Shown here one piece after another: positions 36,591-48,842 of a stretch of DNA of 64,000 bases; within the stretch, counting starts at the first letter, position 1, and each line of letters starts with the position of its first letter. The notes below the pieces were generated by a model. It had not been told where the DNA came from. It saw nothing but the letters and a program-made list of their open reading frames with translations, and did not search any database. The DNA lies in NCBI RefSeq assembly GCF_032118995.1, contig NC_092648.1, positions 16,334,450 through 16,398,449 of the forward strand. Direction: 5' to 3'. The DNA is from Asterias amurensis (taxonomy: Eukaryota > Echinodermata > Asteroidea > Forcipulatida > Asteriidae). A program made the translations under genes and the position numbers.

Positions 36591-39500
36591 ACACCAGCTG
36601 AATACCAACAGCAATCAATTATGCAACAAATAGAAATTTGGTTGGCAACCCTGTTTAAAATCATCAATCGAGCAACTAACAAAAAGAACAAAAACAACAA
36701 ACCACAACATCTTTATAATTGCAATATCCTTTATTGATTTCCAGAGATCAAGATAAGCGATCTGGCAAGTATCAGAAACAAAATCAAAACTCTACAGGTT
36801 ATGTATGATAATGTGGACTAACAGACTTTTATCACGCTGCCTCCATCTTGGTCAAGTACCTCGTATTGAATAACAATAATGAATGCTAATAATCATTTTG
36901 CAAATAGGAACCAGACTATTTTGTTCTTCAAGCCTCGGTTTGGTACATTGGTATCAATGGGAGAAATTCAAGATGGCTGCACCCGTATAAAGGTCTACTG
37001 CACCATGAAATATCTTGACCATCTGTATCTACATGTACATATTATGCCCACATTGATGTGCAGGCATCTTTGATTCTCCAATGAACCACTGGGATGGCAA
37101 ATAGTCTGGCCTTTTTTTTGTAGAAACATTACTAACACTGTTTTGGTTATTAGCTACAAGGAATAAAACAAACTGCAGCTCCATAACAGTGAAATCAATA
37201 AGTTCAAAAACCAACAATACAGAGTTGCATAAGTCCCAACCTGTCCTTCCATCATATAATTGTCAAACTTTCCAGAATGATAACAGCAGATCGAATCAAA
37301 TTCTACTTCCCAAACACCTCTGTCATTATTTAAAAAAAAACAAAAAAAACAAAAACATTATCCCCATCTAGCCCAACTAAGTTCTAAAACCACAAGACAC
37401 ACTGTCATAGTTTCAACTTATCTTTAGGTTGAATACCAGTTAGAGTGGCAATTCTAAGGAAATCCCAGAAATGTTTTTCTATCAAATTTCGTCTAAACAT
37501 TGTGCACTTACATGCATCAACAAACAAACCAATCCAGCCTTAAGATTCTGTGTAACCTCTTTACAAACCTTCACCATGTTTGAGTTACATGCACGAAATG
37601 CTTAGTTAAAAAACCCACTAAAACCAGCACTAAATGCTTTCTAATTGAAAGGGCGAAACAATACAACCTGTTTGTTCCAACCCTGATGGTAAATTGGATG
37701 TAGTATATAGATAGCTTTCCCCTGTTCCCCCTGAGATAAACTGTGACCTAGCATGCTGGAGTGAGTCATTGGTTCCTTTACTCTATTTATAGAATGACTC
37801 AAGTTCAGAGAAACTAGTAGACACAGTTTTTTTTTTTAGGTAGGGCTCTTAACAGTAACTTAACAAGTTTTCAAATCCTATTTAACATGTATCGATGTTT
37901 ATCTTGCACAGTGTTAAAAGTAAAAAATATTCTACATGTATGCACTAAGTTTTGTAATTTATCCTGATTTTAAACAAATCAGATAATCCAATTTAACAAC
38001 AATGAACCCCAATTTAACTGCCTTACAAACGGTTTAACACTGAAGATACATGTATATGTATTTCTATATAGTTTAGCCTTCCCTTATGAACATTCTAACA
38101 GCAGTTTGACTTAACTTACATGTGTACATGTCAATGTATACACATACAATAAATTGGTTTTATACATATTGTTTTTAAATTTAATTTACATTTAAAAGTC
38201 TTTAACTGCAGTGGACACTATTGGTAATTACTCAAAATAATTATCAGCATAAAACTTCACTTCGTAACAAGTGATAGTATAAAACATCGTGAGAAACGGC
38301 TCCCTCTGAAGTGACTTAGTTTTCGAGAAAGAAGTAAATTCCATGAATTTGATTTCGAGACCTCAGATTTAGAATTTGAGGTCTTGAAATCAAGCATCTG
38401 AAAGCACACAACTTTGTGTGACAAGGGTGTTTTTTTTTTACTTTCTTAGTTATCTCGCAACTCCGATGACCAATCGAGCTCATTTTTTCACAGGTTTGTT
38501 ATTTTATGCAAATGTTGAGATACACCAATAGTGTCCAGTGTCTTTAACTGAAAGCAACTGAATAGTGTCCGTTACAAATCTCAAATTATGAATCTTAACT
38601 GATAATTCCAAAACACACTCACACAATATTTACGAACAAGAACTTGTACATGAAAACATGAGGATCAAATCAACCCTGAAGTCAATTGCAAAATTTCGGT
38701 TGGTAAGCAGTTTACGACAGCTATTTCTTTCTTTCTGTTTCACTATGAAGCATACATCTATTGGGTGAAGTCTTTTTATTTCACAGTAATTTCAAACACC
38801 AAAGTTTAGACATGTTCATTTCCTCTGAAAATTACTTGGAATTCACAATTTCAAGGTCAGTGGGAAATGTTCTTGTGGTAAAGTTCCAAGTGAACCTCCT
38901 TGAAATGTTGCTAAAGAACATCATTCATAACAACTTATGTCGTCTCAAGGAATTGTAAGGATAGTGGTGAGGTCGAGCATGTCGAGTATAGACCATTGAC
39001 AGAAAGGAACTGAACACTTCCGTTATCAAAAGGCCCCTGGCCAACAACGAGAAAATTATATTGCTTTTTATATTCTTTCTTAAAAAAGAAGTAGTATCAA
39101 CAGAAACAAGGATAACAAGAATGGCGAATATTGATTGTACGTCACATGAAGTTGAGTACTAACACTATCCAACCTGGGGTTGATTTCACACAAAAAGATT
39201 CATCTGAAGATAAGTCGTCACTGTCAATATTACCAAAGTGAATTATTTTGTGACATCACACTTTGGTGGGCAATTAAGATTGATTTACACTTAAAATGGA
39301 TTGCAACTCTTTGTGAAACCAATCCCTGAATACTGAAGCCAGAATAACTGCTTAACCCAACAAATATAATTAAAAAAATTAAAACAAACAACTGTTTAGA
39401 CAAATGTATTTAGTGTATAATTCTGGTGGTTTGATGGTTCTTCAACCCCAATAAAAGCCTGGTTCCTACTTCATTTGAATGCAGGGTGAATTTTGATGTC

Positions 39501-40999
39501 ACATATCTACATTCAAAACAAATATTTCGCTGGAGTTAAAGTGCATTTAAACTTAAACAAATGGTTAGTTCTGAGTTTATGACATCAATGTTTTGCTTGA
39601 ACCAGGCTTTACCTTTCAACTTATTTCTATGGGTCTGGGTGTTTGATTAGCTCCAACCTAAACAAGTAAGTCACAACAATTAAGTAATTGAATAGCTCAC
39701 CTATCTTAACCCAAACATGTTTTTTTTTAGTATGTCAACTTCTCCTTAAACTTGTTTCAAAAAACAGCAGTGCAAAATTTGAATCATTCAAAAATGGAAA
39801 AAAAGGAATTTAACATCAACAATAATTTATATTTGTCTGATTTAGAATCATTTATAGAAGATTTCTTAAAACATTCATCTACACATAAAGTATACATTCA
39901 AACTATCAGGAAATCTTCAAATGAACACACACAAAACTGGAGTACAAAGAGTATTCTTGGTGATGTTCACTTTTATCCCAAATGCAGTCAAATATCTTCT
40001 ATCTACAAAACAATTTCTTACAGACAAACAAAAACGCCCCCATTCCAGGGTGTTTTTCCAGTGCATGAATGCTTAGTTTAGAAATTGGCAAGTACAATGC
40101 ACAACTTTTGCACGCTTGGCTTTATGACGAATGGCCAGAATCTCCCAAGTTTTTATTACTGCGCCACAGTTTGCATTGCAATAGGCCTTGGCAGGCCTGC
40201 AATTTCATCTGTGACAGGGCAAGATGGCCACGTTCCTTTTTGCAAAAGGAATGAGAAACCATGATGGGCAGCAAGGCCGAGACCAGGGGCAACAGAGACC
40301 GTGGCCTCGAGGGCATGCATGCAATTACAGGCCTGATGCCTTCGTACAGCCACCTTAGTTTCCCTCCTGTTCAAACCAATGTCCCCTAACCAAGAATGAA
40401 AGGAAAATAGTCAGGTCCCTTTCAGGCATAATGAAAATCAGTAGCCATGGTCAATGTTGACAGGGGACAAGAAAAGATGGTGGGCGAAAAGATAAAGTCT
40501 GGATCCTACGGCTACAGCTACAGCTATGACTGTTGCAAACAGCTGTCCTATGCTTCAAAGCATGATGGCTCGGCGATCCAGTCGCCACCAAATCATACAT
40601 GTGCTTAGACTGATTAAACCTCATTCCCAGGAGTGATCAATTTCACTTTTTTTTTCCAGCATGCTCATAAACCCCTTGTAATGGTTAACCAAATTAAAGG
40701 TGCAAATGTATATGTAACAAACCTTTTAACTAAACATGTGGTTGGTGTGTTCTACGGGCGTGCTCAAGTATGGCGGCCCGCAATTTAATGTAATTTTGTT
40801 GTTTAACTCTCCATTTTTGTGGAGCATATTATAAATGTATACATAATGCTTCCATAACAAATATTTTCTTTTCACAGAGAGAGGTTGGATTCACATAGAG
40901 TAGATACAAGATATTCGACTGCACATTCTGATCCTTCTGAAGAAATAATCACAAAAAATGAGATGGATTCCGATTTCGATAAGGTCCAACCGACGCGCC
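36591..40999. other. Probable 3' UTR and 3' flank of SYNJ2BP
   Basis: AT-rich, with MITE copy 8. No exon seen. How far the SYNJ2BP transcript extends cannot be told from sequence alone. Confidence 0.4.
38201..38547. mobile_element. Copy 8 of the GGCACTGGACAC foldback family (forward)
   Basis: TTTAACTGCAGTGGACACTA at left and GTGTCCAGTGTCTTTAA at right; forward landmarks. It lies downstream of the SYNJ2BP stop codon. Confidence 0.88.
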
Positions 41000-43900
41000 T
41001 CAGTGCTTACGATGCTTGACTATGAAATATATTACCCCTACAGCGGCCACTCCGATGCTAGCGAGGGCTACCCACTTCCGATATGAGCTGCTGGGGGCAT
41101 TGGCTTCCTTGGCTTTGACAGATCTTTCATATCTTTCCTGTTGGAAGAACAAACCAGATAAAATATTAGCTCTTACTCTTCAGTCCCTTGATCGGCAGAA
41201 TCAATGGTCAAGACAAAACACTAGTCATGTATGCTCAATACTTCTGAGTTCCAAAGAAATACAATACGATATGCATTAGCCTTTGTGTTAGATTGTGACT
41301 ACATACTACATGTAGCTGGCAACAGACTTTAACATTTCTATTGCTGAAGACACTCTGAGCATGATGTGCCAAGGAATTTTTAATATACTTGGCAAGTCAG
41401 CTGGCACTTAATTACATTACATTTTCAATTCTCTCTTGTTGCATTGCCATCTCAAGGCCAGGAAATGTGTCTTTATTAATTGCAATCATTGCTGTTTTGA
41501 GTTTGTTTTCTTTCCAGTAAAAGCGCATGCAACACTAAAACAAACAAAACCACCTTCCCCCAACTAGTCAAACCCATACACCCCCCCCCCCCCTCCATCC
41601 ATCCGTCAGTCTCTTAGTATTGTCCTAAGCACCTTGTTGTACAACCAGCGTGACTGCCTTCCACGCACACACAAAATCAAATTGACCTTCCCCCTCAGGC
41701 CAGACAAATCCCACACCCCCCCCCTTTAACCCCTCTCCATCTTTTCAAACATCTTAAGAGAAATGGCGCTTACGAGACAGGGAATTCTGTGATCACGGTA
41801 AGCATATTTCAAGGTTAGCGGTGATTTTTGGCTTGTATGTGTGCGTACTCCACATTACTAGGCATTCTAAACTTACAAGGTTAGCGCAGAAATTCGTGTG
41901 GAGAATGGTGATCGTAAGCGCAGAATTCAACGATAAGCAGAGCCATGAAATTGGGCCCAGTAGTCACTTACCCTTAGTAAGTCCTCAGCACCGTATTTTT
42001 CAACCAGCGTAACAGCCTCCCCCACAACCACAAATTCAAATTGACCTTCCCCTCTGACCGGACAAATCCCATACCCCCCCCAAAAAAAAACCCTCCCTGT
42101 CTTAAGAAACATACAGTATTAACTTACCCTTAGTAAGTCCTCAGCACCATGTTGTACAACCAGCGTGACTGCCTCCCCCACACCCACAAATTCAATTTGA
42201 CCTTCCCCCTCTGACCAGACAAATCCCACACAACCCCAAACCCCTCTTAAGAAACACAACTTACCCTTAGTAAGTCCTCAGCACCATGTTGTACAACCAG
42301 CGTGACTGCCTCCCCCGCACTCACAAATTCATTGACTGCATCCTGGTGAGGTACATTCCGTACATCCTTGTCATTTATCTGCAGGAAGAGCAAGGGGGTA
42401 GAGATAGCCTTCAATGTGACATACAACAAGGGTCACACTCAGGGAAAGGTCAATTTGCAATTACCGCACGTTGGCCACTAACAACTAAACTTAGACTTGC
42501 CGGCATCTATTTTTACCATGAGTTTGATCATCAAAGTTTATCCCGTGTTTCCCTTTTGGGGAGCAAGAATGTAGTTTGTGGAAAAGTGTCAGGAACGGCT
42601 ACTGTACTGAATGTGTACTTTTCACTGAAAAGTATGCTCTTAAACTTTGCTTTGATCTGTAGTTAATTCATGAAAATTCACACTTTGAAATCACACATCA
42701 ATCCACTCTCTGGAGATACATGTAGGAAACAGTTAAATGCGTGTTCCTGTACGTCAACAATTAAATTACTTATTTAAGGTCAGTTACAGATGTGATGTAA
42801 TGCAATTGTACATGTACATACATATGTACATACATGTATTGCAAGTGCTGCATACAGGTCTGCTTGTCTCACACTGTGCACAAGAAAATAAATCCTTAAT
42901 ATATTTTAAAACCAAAGCTACTATTAAAAGAAAATAATTTTTTTGTTTGCCATTCATTTATATGTATACCTTGCAGAATTAACTAACTGTATAGGCCTAT
43001 TATCTATATACATGAAAATTCTTATGATTTTTGGGGTTGAACAAAGAATTGACTAGAGTGGGATTCGAATGAACGACCTCCAGATTAACGTACTGGCGCT
43101 TTACCAACTGAGCTATCTAGCCCTATATTGGCGGTGTCCCTATTTTGTCAATATCTTTGTTTGGAAAAATACAATATACATGTACACTACAGTACGTATG
43201 CATTCGGGTACAACTGTATACAGTAACACCTGTACGTGAACCTAAAAACAATCCATCATGTACATGTACAATAATACACCGATCAAGTTACTAGGTGTAT
43301 TTACATTTTTCAAATCGACTGAATCAATGTATAATTTTATAAAGTAGGTCACGGTAGGTGTGTTATACTTAATGGCCGTGTTTATTGCTGCCCTTAACTT
43401 TTTCAGTGACTTATTACTATTAGCGGGCAGGATCAGATAGTTTGTCATTTCACTGTTCCGTCAGCTTTTCACCAGTCTATTAAATTAGGGTCCATGCTTT
43501 TCGACACTGAACTAGCCACTAGCCACCTGCCGTCGGTTTCACCAAACTCTTCCTTACATAGGATTGATCTTAGGACTAAGGACGAGTTCAGTTCCACATC
43601 CATAGACATTAGGACGCATTGAAACCCATCCTAAGTTAGGACGGGTTACTTGTCCTAACTCGAGAAAGAATTTTGACTGGGTGATTTTTTAACTATTTAT
43701 AGCCAGTGGACCAGTGTTAAGGGAAAATGCTGAATGAATCCTTGAAACTGAAGACTGTGGACAGGGTGGATTCAGAAGGATTTTGACACCTCCCTAGGAG
43801 GGTTCCCAGGACAAGTGCATTTCTTGAAGTTAAAATAAAACATATTTCATGTCACTCTATGGAGCAACCGACTGGGAAAGCTGTCTACATGAAACATGCC

Positions 43901-46796
43901 TTCACAAATTTTGTTGATGACAGTTTAATTTTGGCTGCTTGATCTTGCCTGGTTGAACATAATTCCTGTAATAAGGAAGCTTCCTGTCAGCCGATTATCA
44001 TGAGACTCGCAAACTCCAGACCAAAAATATGATCACATTGACCTCAGTTTAAAAGGTTTGCAGTGGAGGTGGGGGCACTGCTGTATGAGTACGCGTACGT
44101 TACCTGCTACTGTGTAAAGTTTTCAGAATCGATATGGTAACTCTAACTCAAGGTCATCATGAATAGGAGAAGGGCAAGGGTCAACTATTGAAATGCAGTC
44201 TGCACTGTACAATACACACTTTTTGTGCCCATGGCCTTTTTGTATATATGTAAGCTAGCTTAGCAACAGTAGGCTACAGATGAAATAACATTATTCTTAG
44301 AAACTATATGTACTGTACCATGTAGTGTGATAAATTTAATAAAAAATATTGGTAATGTGTTTTTGTTAAATGAATTGTGAAAACTTAAAATGTCATACAG
44401 TGCGAAACCGTAGATAGTACGTAGTGCCTCCGATCATTCATAACTTCAACGTGGTTTTGCCCGAGTTTGATAGATTCAATGCGGCCTCTGTGCAATGCAC
44501 TGATAAACTAACCATGCCAATCTTATCCGCATCAAAGGATTTATTTACATTGTGTTAATATTACATAATGTTGAAGAGTTGAGACTGCTCTTAACCTGCC
44601 ATAGTAATGTACATTCTGATTTAGTCGACTCCATTCATTGTTGATCACTGACAAACTTGTTGGGCTAAATTCTAAACTTCAGTGTAAAATTTGACAGGTT
44701 TAACATTCTACTGACCAATATGTAGGCCCCCAAAGAGAAATCTGCATGTGTACTGAAACTTCCTATAGCCTTGTTTGTTTGACATTATGTCATGCAGACA
44801 TACACAGGTTTGGGCATTACCCAAACTGCTTATAAAAACCTGTCAATAACTGTAAATTGGACCAATATGTATAACAACAACAAGACGAAGCTAGACCCCA
44901 TTTCCTAATCAGTACTGTACCTCTAGAATCTTATCTCCTTTCTGTAGGCTGCCATCTTTAGCTGCTGCTCCGTCATCTCTAATCTTAGTGACAAAGATCC
45001 CAGAATCACGGGGTACATGTGGCTGGTCACGACCTCCTTTGATGTTGAAACCCAGACCTGTAAAAGATTTATATTAAAAGATTTGTAACTCAGCTCTGCA
45101 ATTGTGCACATTGAAGTTTTTAGTGAACCACTTTCAACACGTAGAACAGGTGTCGCCAATGCTTTTTTGCTGAATCGTGCAATTTGTGTGTTTGCTGCTT
45201 GATGATTCAGGGGCAGATACATGTGTCATATTAGTTTGGGAGTCAGTGCAGTTTTCATGTAATATCTTTAAGGTAGTCATTAGACCTTGTGAATTATAGA
45301 GACAAGGTAGTTTTATTTTTTTTTATAATAGTAAAAGCCAACCCTATTAGGTAATTGTACAGGTTTGTACAGCTGACACATTTCAAAGGGCACTATTTCA
45401 ATCACATGGGGCCTTCTGGTATTGTGTTCATAGCATCATTGCATGCAGACAGACAGTATTGAGTTTTTATGCATTATATATTTCTATAAAATGAAATCAG
45501 CTTTCCCTAGTAGCTGTATTCTTGATTATTATGTCAGTTGACAGTTTTAATTTTGTTGAGAGGCTTGTGCCTACATTACTGTAACTAAGAATAGATTAGA
45601 ACTCCAATTTTAATAAAAAGCTGAGGTGAACATACTTCAATCTTTGGCCTTCGTTTTAACTTAAACTGAATAAAGGTATACCAAGCAAAAAGGAATATCC
45701 TGTACAAACAAAGTTAAAAACTAAGCAATTCCTGCAATTGCTTGCAAGTCCCTCCTTTATCATGTAGACAGTAGACGGGAATGACATTGTAGGCTAAATG
45801 TTGTAATTTAAGTTGTAGTTTAGACACTTCTTGGTTTATTACGAAGGAACAACTTCCAGGCGCCCTCAGCAGCCAAGACTAAAACAGTCAAAAACGGACC
45901 CTGAAATAGTTTTGTTTTCTTGATTTTGACACTTTACCTGTGCCTAGCCAAAGGGATCTCTCTCTTTAGCAATCTTTCCACAATGTTGATGCAATGACCA
46001 GATGAGGATATGATGATTGATGAGGATATAATTTTATATAAAAGGAAGATGAAGTGGTGGCCGGATGCAGAATGATTGTTAATGTTAGCTGTTCGGGGTT
46101 ACGAAATAATACTTATAGGAATAGTGCAGTGGCAGTATATCAAACAATAAACAAAAATAATATCTTTTATTTTAATTAATGAAAAAGAATAAATGAAAAA
46201 GTGTTGGATCCCACACACTACCTGCTACACTACTCTACACGGAAAAGTTTGCGTATGGCGCCACCACTTTTTCATTCGATATGAAATAATTATAGTGTCT
46301 AATTTACCTCAATGAGATATCCCTTTTTGTAAAAAAGGGTGAAAAAGTGGTGGCGCCATACGGAAAGTTATCCCTCTGCACACGCATTGTGATTTACATT
46401 CATTTGATTGATTCAATTTTTAATGTCAAGTTCAAGTGACAAGACATTACCATCCACATAGTTTTACACCAAATGCATAGTACTCATTTCATATTTCATT
46501 CATATTCCTTTTTAAGGCTTAGTTTGTGCATTCAATATTCCTCAGTAAACGGTTCACCTCTGAAAAAGGAAAGATACAAAGTGGCTGTACTAGACTCTTG
46601 TCACACTGTACGCAAGAACAACTGCACTACACACACCAAGTCATGTATGACTACACATTTTTGTGAATACTTTACACATACATTTAATACACAAACCAAA
46701 AACTGCAAATTTCAGAAAAGACAAAAAATACAAACCTGTTGTTCCTCTCTCCAACTCAATCCTTTCCTCCACCAGATCCAACTGTGCTTCCTCCAT
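41000..46796 (-). CDS. SYNJ2BP: Synaptojanin-2-binding protein (OMP25), PDZ tail-anchored, 149 aa
   Basis: Four coding exons on the minus strand: 46796-46736, 45057-44921, 42378-42265 and 41137-41000. They total 450 nt including TGA, giving 149 residues against 145 in the human protein as I recall it. All junctions are in frame. The product has a single PDZ domain (about residues 12-100) with the carboxylate-binding loop GLGFNI at 21-26 and motifs [24 protein letters not shown] and HQDAV as in vertebrate SYNJ2BP. The C-terminus is a tail anchor: hydrophobic residues 126-144 ([19 protein letters not shown]) followed by KHRKH, the layout that targets this family to the mitochondrial outer membrane with PDZ facing the cytosol. 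The start is the first ATG ([11 protein letters not shown]), directly upstream of the PDZ domain. Intron 3 carries partial copies of exon 3 (listed separately). SYNJ2BP is known to bind PDZ ligands such as synaptojanin-2A; that role is inferred here from homology. Confidence 0.95.
41581..41593 (+). repeat. C13 homopolymer in SYNJ2BP intron 3
   Basis: Thirteen C next to CCATCCATCC, adjoining the farthest exon-3 copy. Confidence 0.9.
41605..42260 (-). repeat. Tandem partial copies of SYNJ2BP exon 3 within intron 3
   Basis: Three copies of the 3' half of SYNJ2BP exon 3 plus its splice donor lie just downstream of the real exon, near 42122, 41966 and 41612 (their donor or exon-3' ends). Each copy is followed by a shared 70-bp tail including a GACCTTCCCC stretch that the real exon lacks. 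The two copies nearest the exon still read GEAVTLV...GAEDLLR and keep a GTAAGT donor. The farthest copy has an in-frame stop and a lost donor. All are minus-strand oriented like the gene. They look like local segmental duplications; the first two could conceivably act as alternative exons, but no transcript evidence is available. Confidence 0.75.
41768..41960 (-). repeat. GCCCAATTTCATAGAG-type repeat, reverse copy
   Basis: Ends with CATGAAATTGGGCCC and contains TCCACATTACTAGGCATTCT, which recurs with changes at about 59830-59855 (TCCATGTAACTAGGCATTAT). It lies between the third and fourth exon-3 copies of SYNJ2BP and has pushed them apart. Confidence 0.5.
43010..43140 (-). mobile_element. tRNA-derived SINE, copy 1 (SYNJ2BP intron 2)
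   Basis: On the minus strand: GGGCTAGATAGCTCAGTTGG (A box), CCAG...CTGG anticodon-like stem around GTTAATC, and B box ATTCGAATCC, then a short body. Lacks a clean acceptor stem, so I call it a SINE, not a functional tRNA. Confidence 0.68.
43545..43670. repeat. TAAGTTAGGACGAGT-type dispersed repeat
   Basis: Contains CACCAAACTCTTCCTTACAT, then ATCCTAAGTTAGGACGGGTT and ACTTGTCCTAACTCGAG; approximate internal inverted symmetry. Confidence 0.45.
46243..46370. mobile_element. MITE, GTATGGCGCCACCACTTTTTCA ends, copy 1 (SYNJ2BP intron 1)
   Basis: CGTATGGCGCCACCACTTTT at left and AAAAGTGGTGGCGCCATACG at right are inverted repeats; about 128 bp with an AT-rich centre. It contains a second, overlapping palindrome GGCGCC. 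Confidence 0.82.
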
Positions 46797-47075
46797 GCTT
46801 ACCTAAGTTTATTGATAATGATTAAAAGTACTTGAAATGGCTCAGATTTGCTGGTTGAAAGCTATTTCTGAGCGGTTCGCACAAGCCGGCTTCGAAGGTT
46901 CCTAGATCATTTAGACGTCAGCTAGCTCTACGCCGATAGTGAAAGATAGATAGGAATGCATGCAGCGAGTACACGTACATCCCGTGTGTCCCGTGCTAAA
47001 AGATGATGTACCAAAAATGTACGCCAATAAAATGATAGCGCCCTCTTTAGTTGAAAAGGCCTGTATTTTAATTAT

Positions 47076-47208
47076 AAGGCCGTGTCCGAAACGGCGACTT
47101 CGGCTACAGCTACGGTTAGATCGCCCGCGTCTGCCTATTCTTCAACACTGGTAGACGCGCTGATCTAGACGTAGCTGTAGCCGAAGTCGTCGTTTCGGAC
47201 ATGGCCTT
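47076..47208. mobile_element. 133-bp hairpin MITE, AAGGCCGTGTCCGAAACG ends
   Basis: Left AAGGCCGTGTCCGAAACGGC and right CGTCGTTTCGGACATGGCCTT form inverted repeats continuing through GACTTCGGCTACAGCTACG and its near-complement. It lies upstream of SYNJ2BP. A fragment of the same GGCTACAGCTACAGCT motif is at about 40508-40526. Confidence 0.8.
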
Positions 47209-48000
47209 AGTTTGTAAAACGAAATGTTATAAAAATGGAGGTCACTGAAAAGGGTCATTTTCTTGCGTCATGAAGGTCAACTAACACTAACCAAAGTGGC
47301 GGAAGTTTCAGTCCAAATTGAAAAAAAGAAGAGCTTGCAAGTTCAGAGACAGTTCAGCCAGTCTGACTAATTTTCTCAAGTTCAACCTTGGAGGAACACC
47401 ACCTCCTCCATCCCCTGTCAAAATTTCAATGTTTTTATTAGAACCACAGGTCATCACTTCAAAAAGGTGGCTAGGGTTCATCATTCGAGACAGAAATTAT
47501 TTCCAACCGATCCTTTTTCATTTGTATAGCTCTTTATTTATTTTACAAAATAACACCACTTAAATGTATATGTGATACAGAACATCAACCATGAAGAAAT
47601 GAACCATAAAAGTACAACTCTGTCATGCATATTGTAATTCATCTTGTTATAAATATTTAAAATTTCAAGTTAAAAAATAGATATGTTCTTTACGGATAAA
47701 TTTACATAGTGAAGCAAATTATTACATACAAATAAGACAACCAGACTGCTCAATATTACTATTAATATTGTTCTAAGGAAATCACAAAATAATATACAAG
47801 TTACCAGCCCACATTAAACCAAGTTTACATTGTTTCAACTAGTGCTTCAGACAATCTTTGCTTAGCAAAACAATTTGTTACACATAAACAGCTTTATGAT
47901 ATCGAGCCCAGGTAAGGTGTTTTGCACGATATTATACCAAGGGAGACTTTAGGGGACAAAAGGTAGCAACAGACTTTCCATCTAAAGCTATTGTGCCCAG

Positions 48001-48043
48001 AAAGGAATGAAGGAAAGGAATGAAGGAAAGGAATGAAGAAAGG
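48001..48043 (+). repeat. 13-bp tandem repeat, three copies
   Basis: AAAGGAATGAAGG repeated three times with one change in the last copy; in CHP1 3' flank. Confidence 0.9.
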
Positions 48044-48842
48044 ACTTATACCAGGTAAGTCTGCTGCCACCCAGAGTTCAAAGTTCTTTAATATAAATGA
48101 TGAGATGCTTTCAGACAAACTTAACTACAGAATGAGGAAAACAAATTATAATGCAGAAGTTGAGAAAATCTAATTGTGACCTGCAAGTCACATTTTGTTC
48201 CTCCTCTGAAATTTTCCCAATGAATTTTATGACATTTTCACTGGTTGGTATTGTGTGTTAATTGAAAACTACAGGATAAAAAGTGATATACTCTCACAAA
48301 AACGAAAAAAAGAGTTTCCCTTTAAAATGTGTGCAAAAGCTACAGCTATAACATCAAGATGTAAAATGAACATTGCTCTTCGAACAACAGTATTAAAAGA
48401 AATCTTGAGGAATGGTCAAAAGTAACTCGGAGCTGCCACCATTCGCATCTTGCAATTAGAGAGATTTCGTACAAGTCTTGAGGAAATATTTAGACTAACA
48501 TTCAACATAATAGAGACAAATTTTCAAGAATCAGAGAGCTTTTCAAATTTGTTCATCAAAAGATGGAAAGATGAGTTTATTTTCAGGGAACTTTCTGCAG
48601 AATCAGCGACAGTTGGTAGCTATGTTTATGCCTGATGAACAGGGACATTATAATTTTCAGTTCCTCCCGAATAGTAAACTAGATCAATGGTGTATTAATA
48701 CTATATTAATTAGGTTTATTTCAAGTGTTTTCTTTTCTTTGTAAATAATTCATACTCTGTGTTGTATACTTAGATTGCAATACAAAAGATGCTACAAAAA
48801 CATTTGGAATACCAGGAAAGGAGAGCGAGGAAGGCCACGTTG

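Noticed and set aside
41927-42112. Separate minus-strand small gene with a [17 protein letters not shown] motif
   Set aside because: It is a partial duplicate of SYNJ2BP exon 3 inside intron 3, not an independent gene.
43045-43125. Functional tRNA gene
   Set aside because: A and B boxes are present, but acceptor-stem pairing is poor and a near-copy with an A/T-rich body occurs at 50645, so it is better read as a SINE head.
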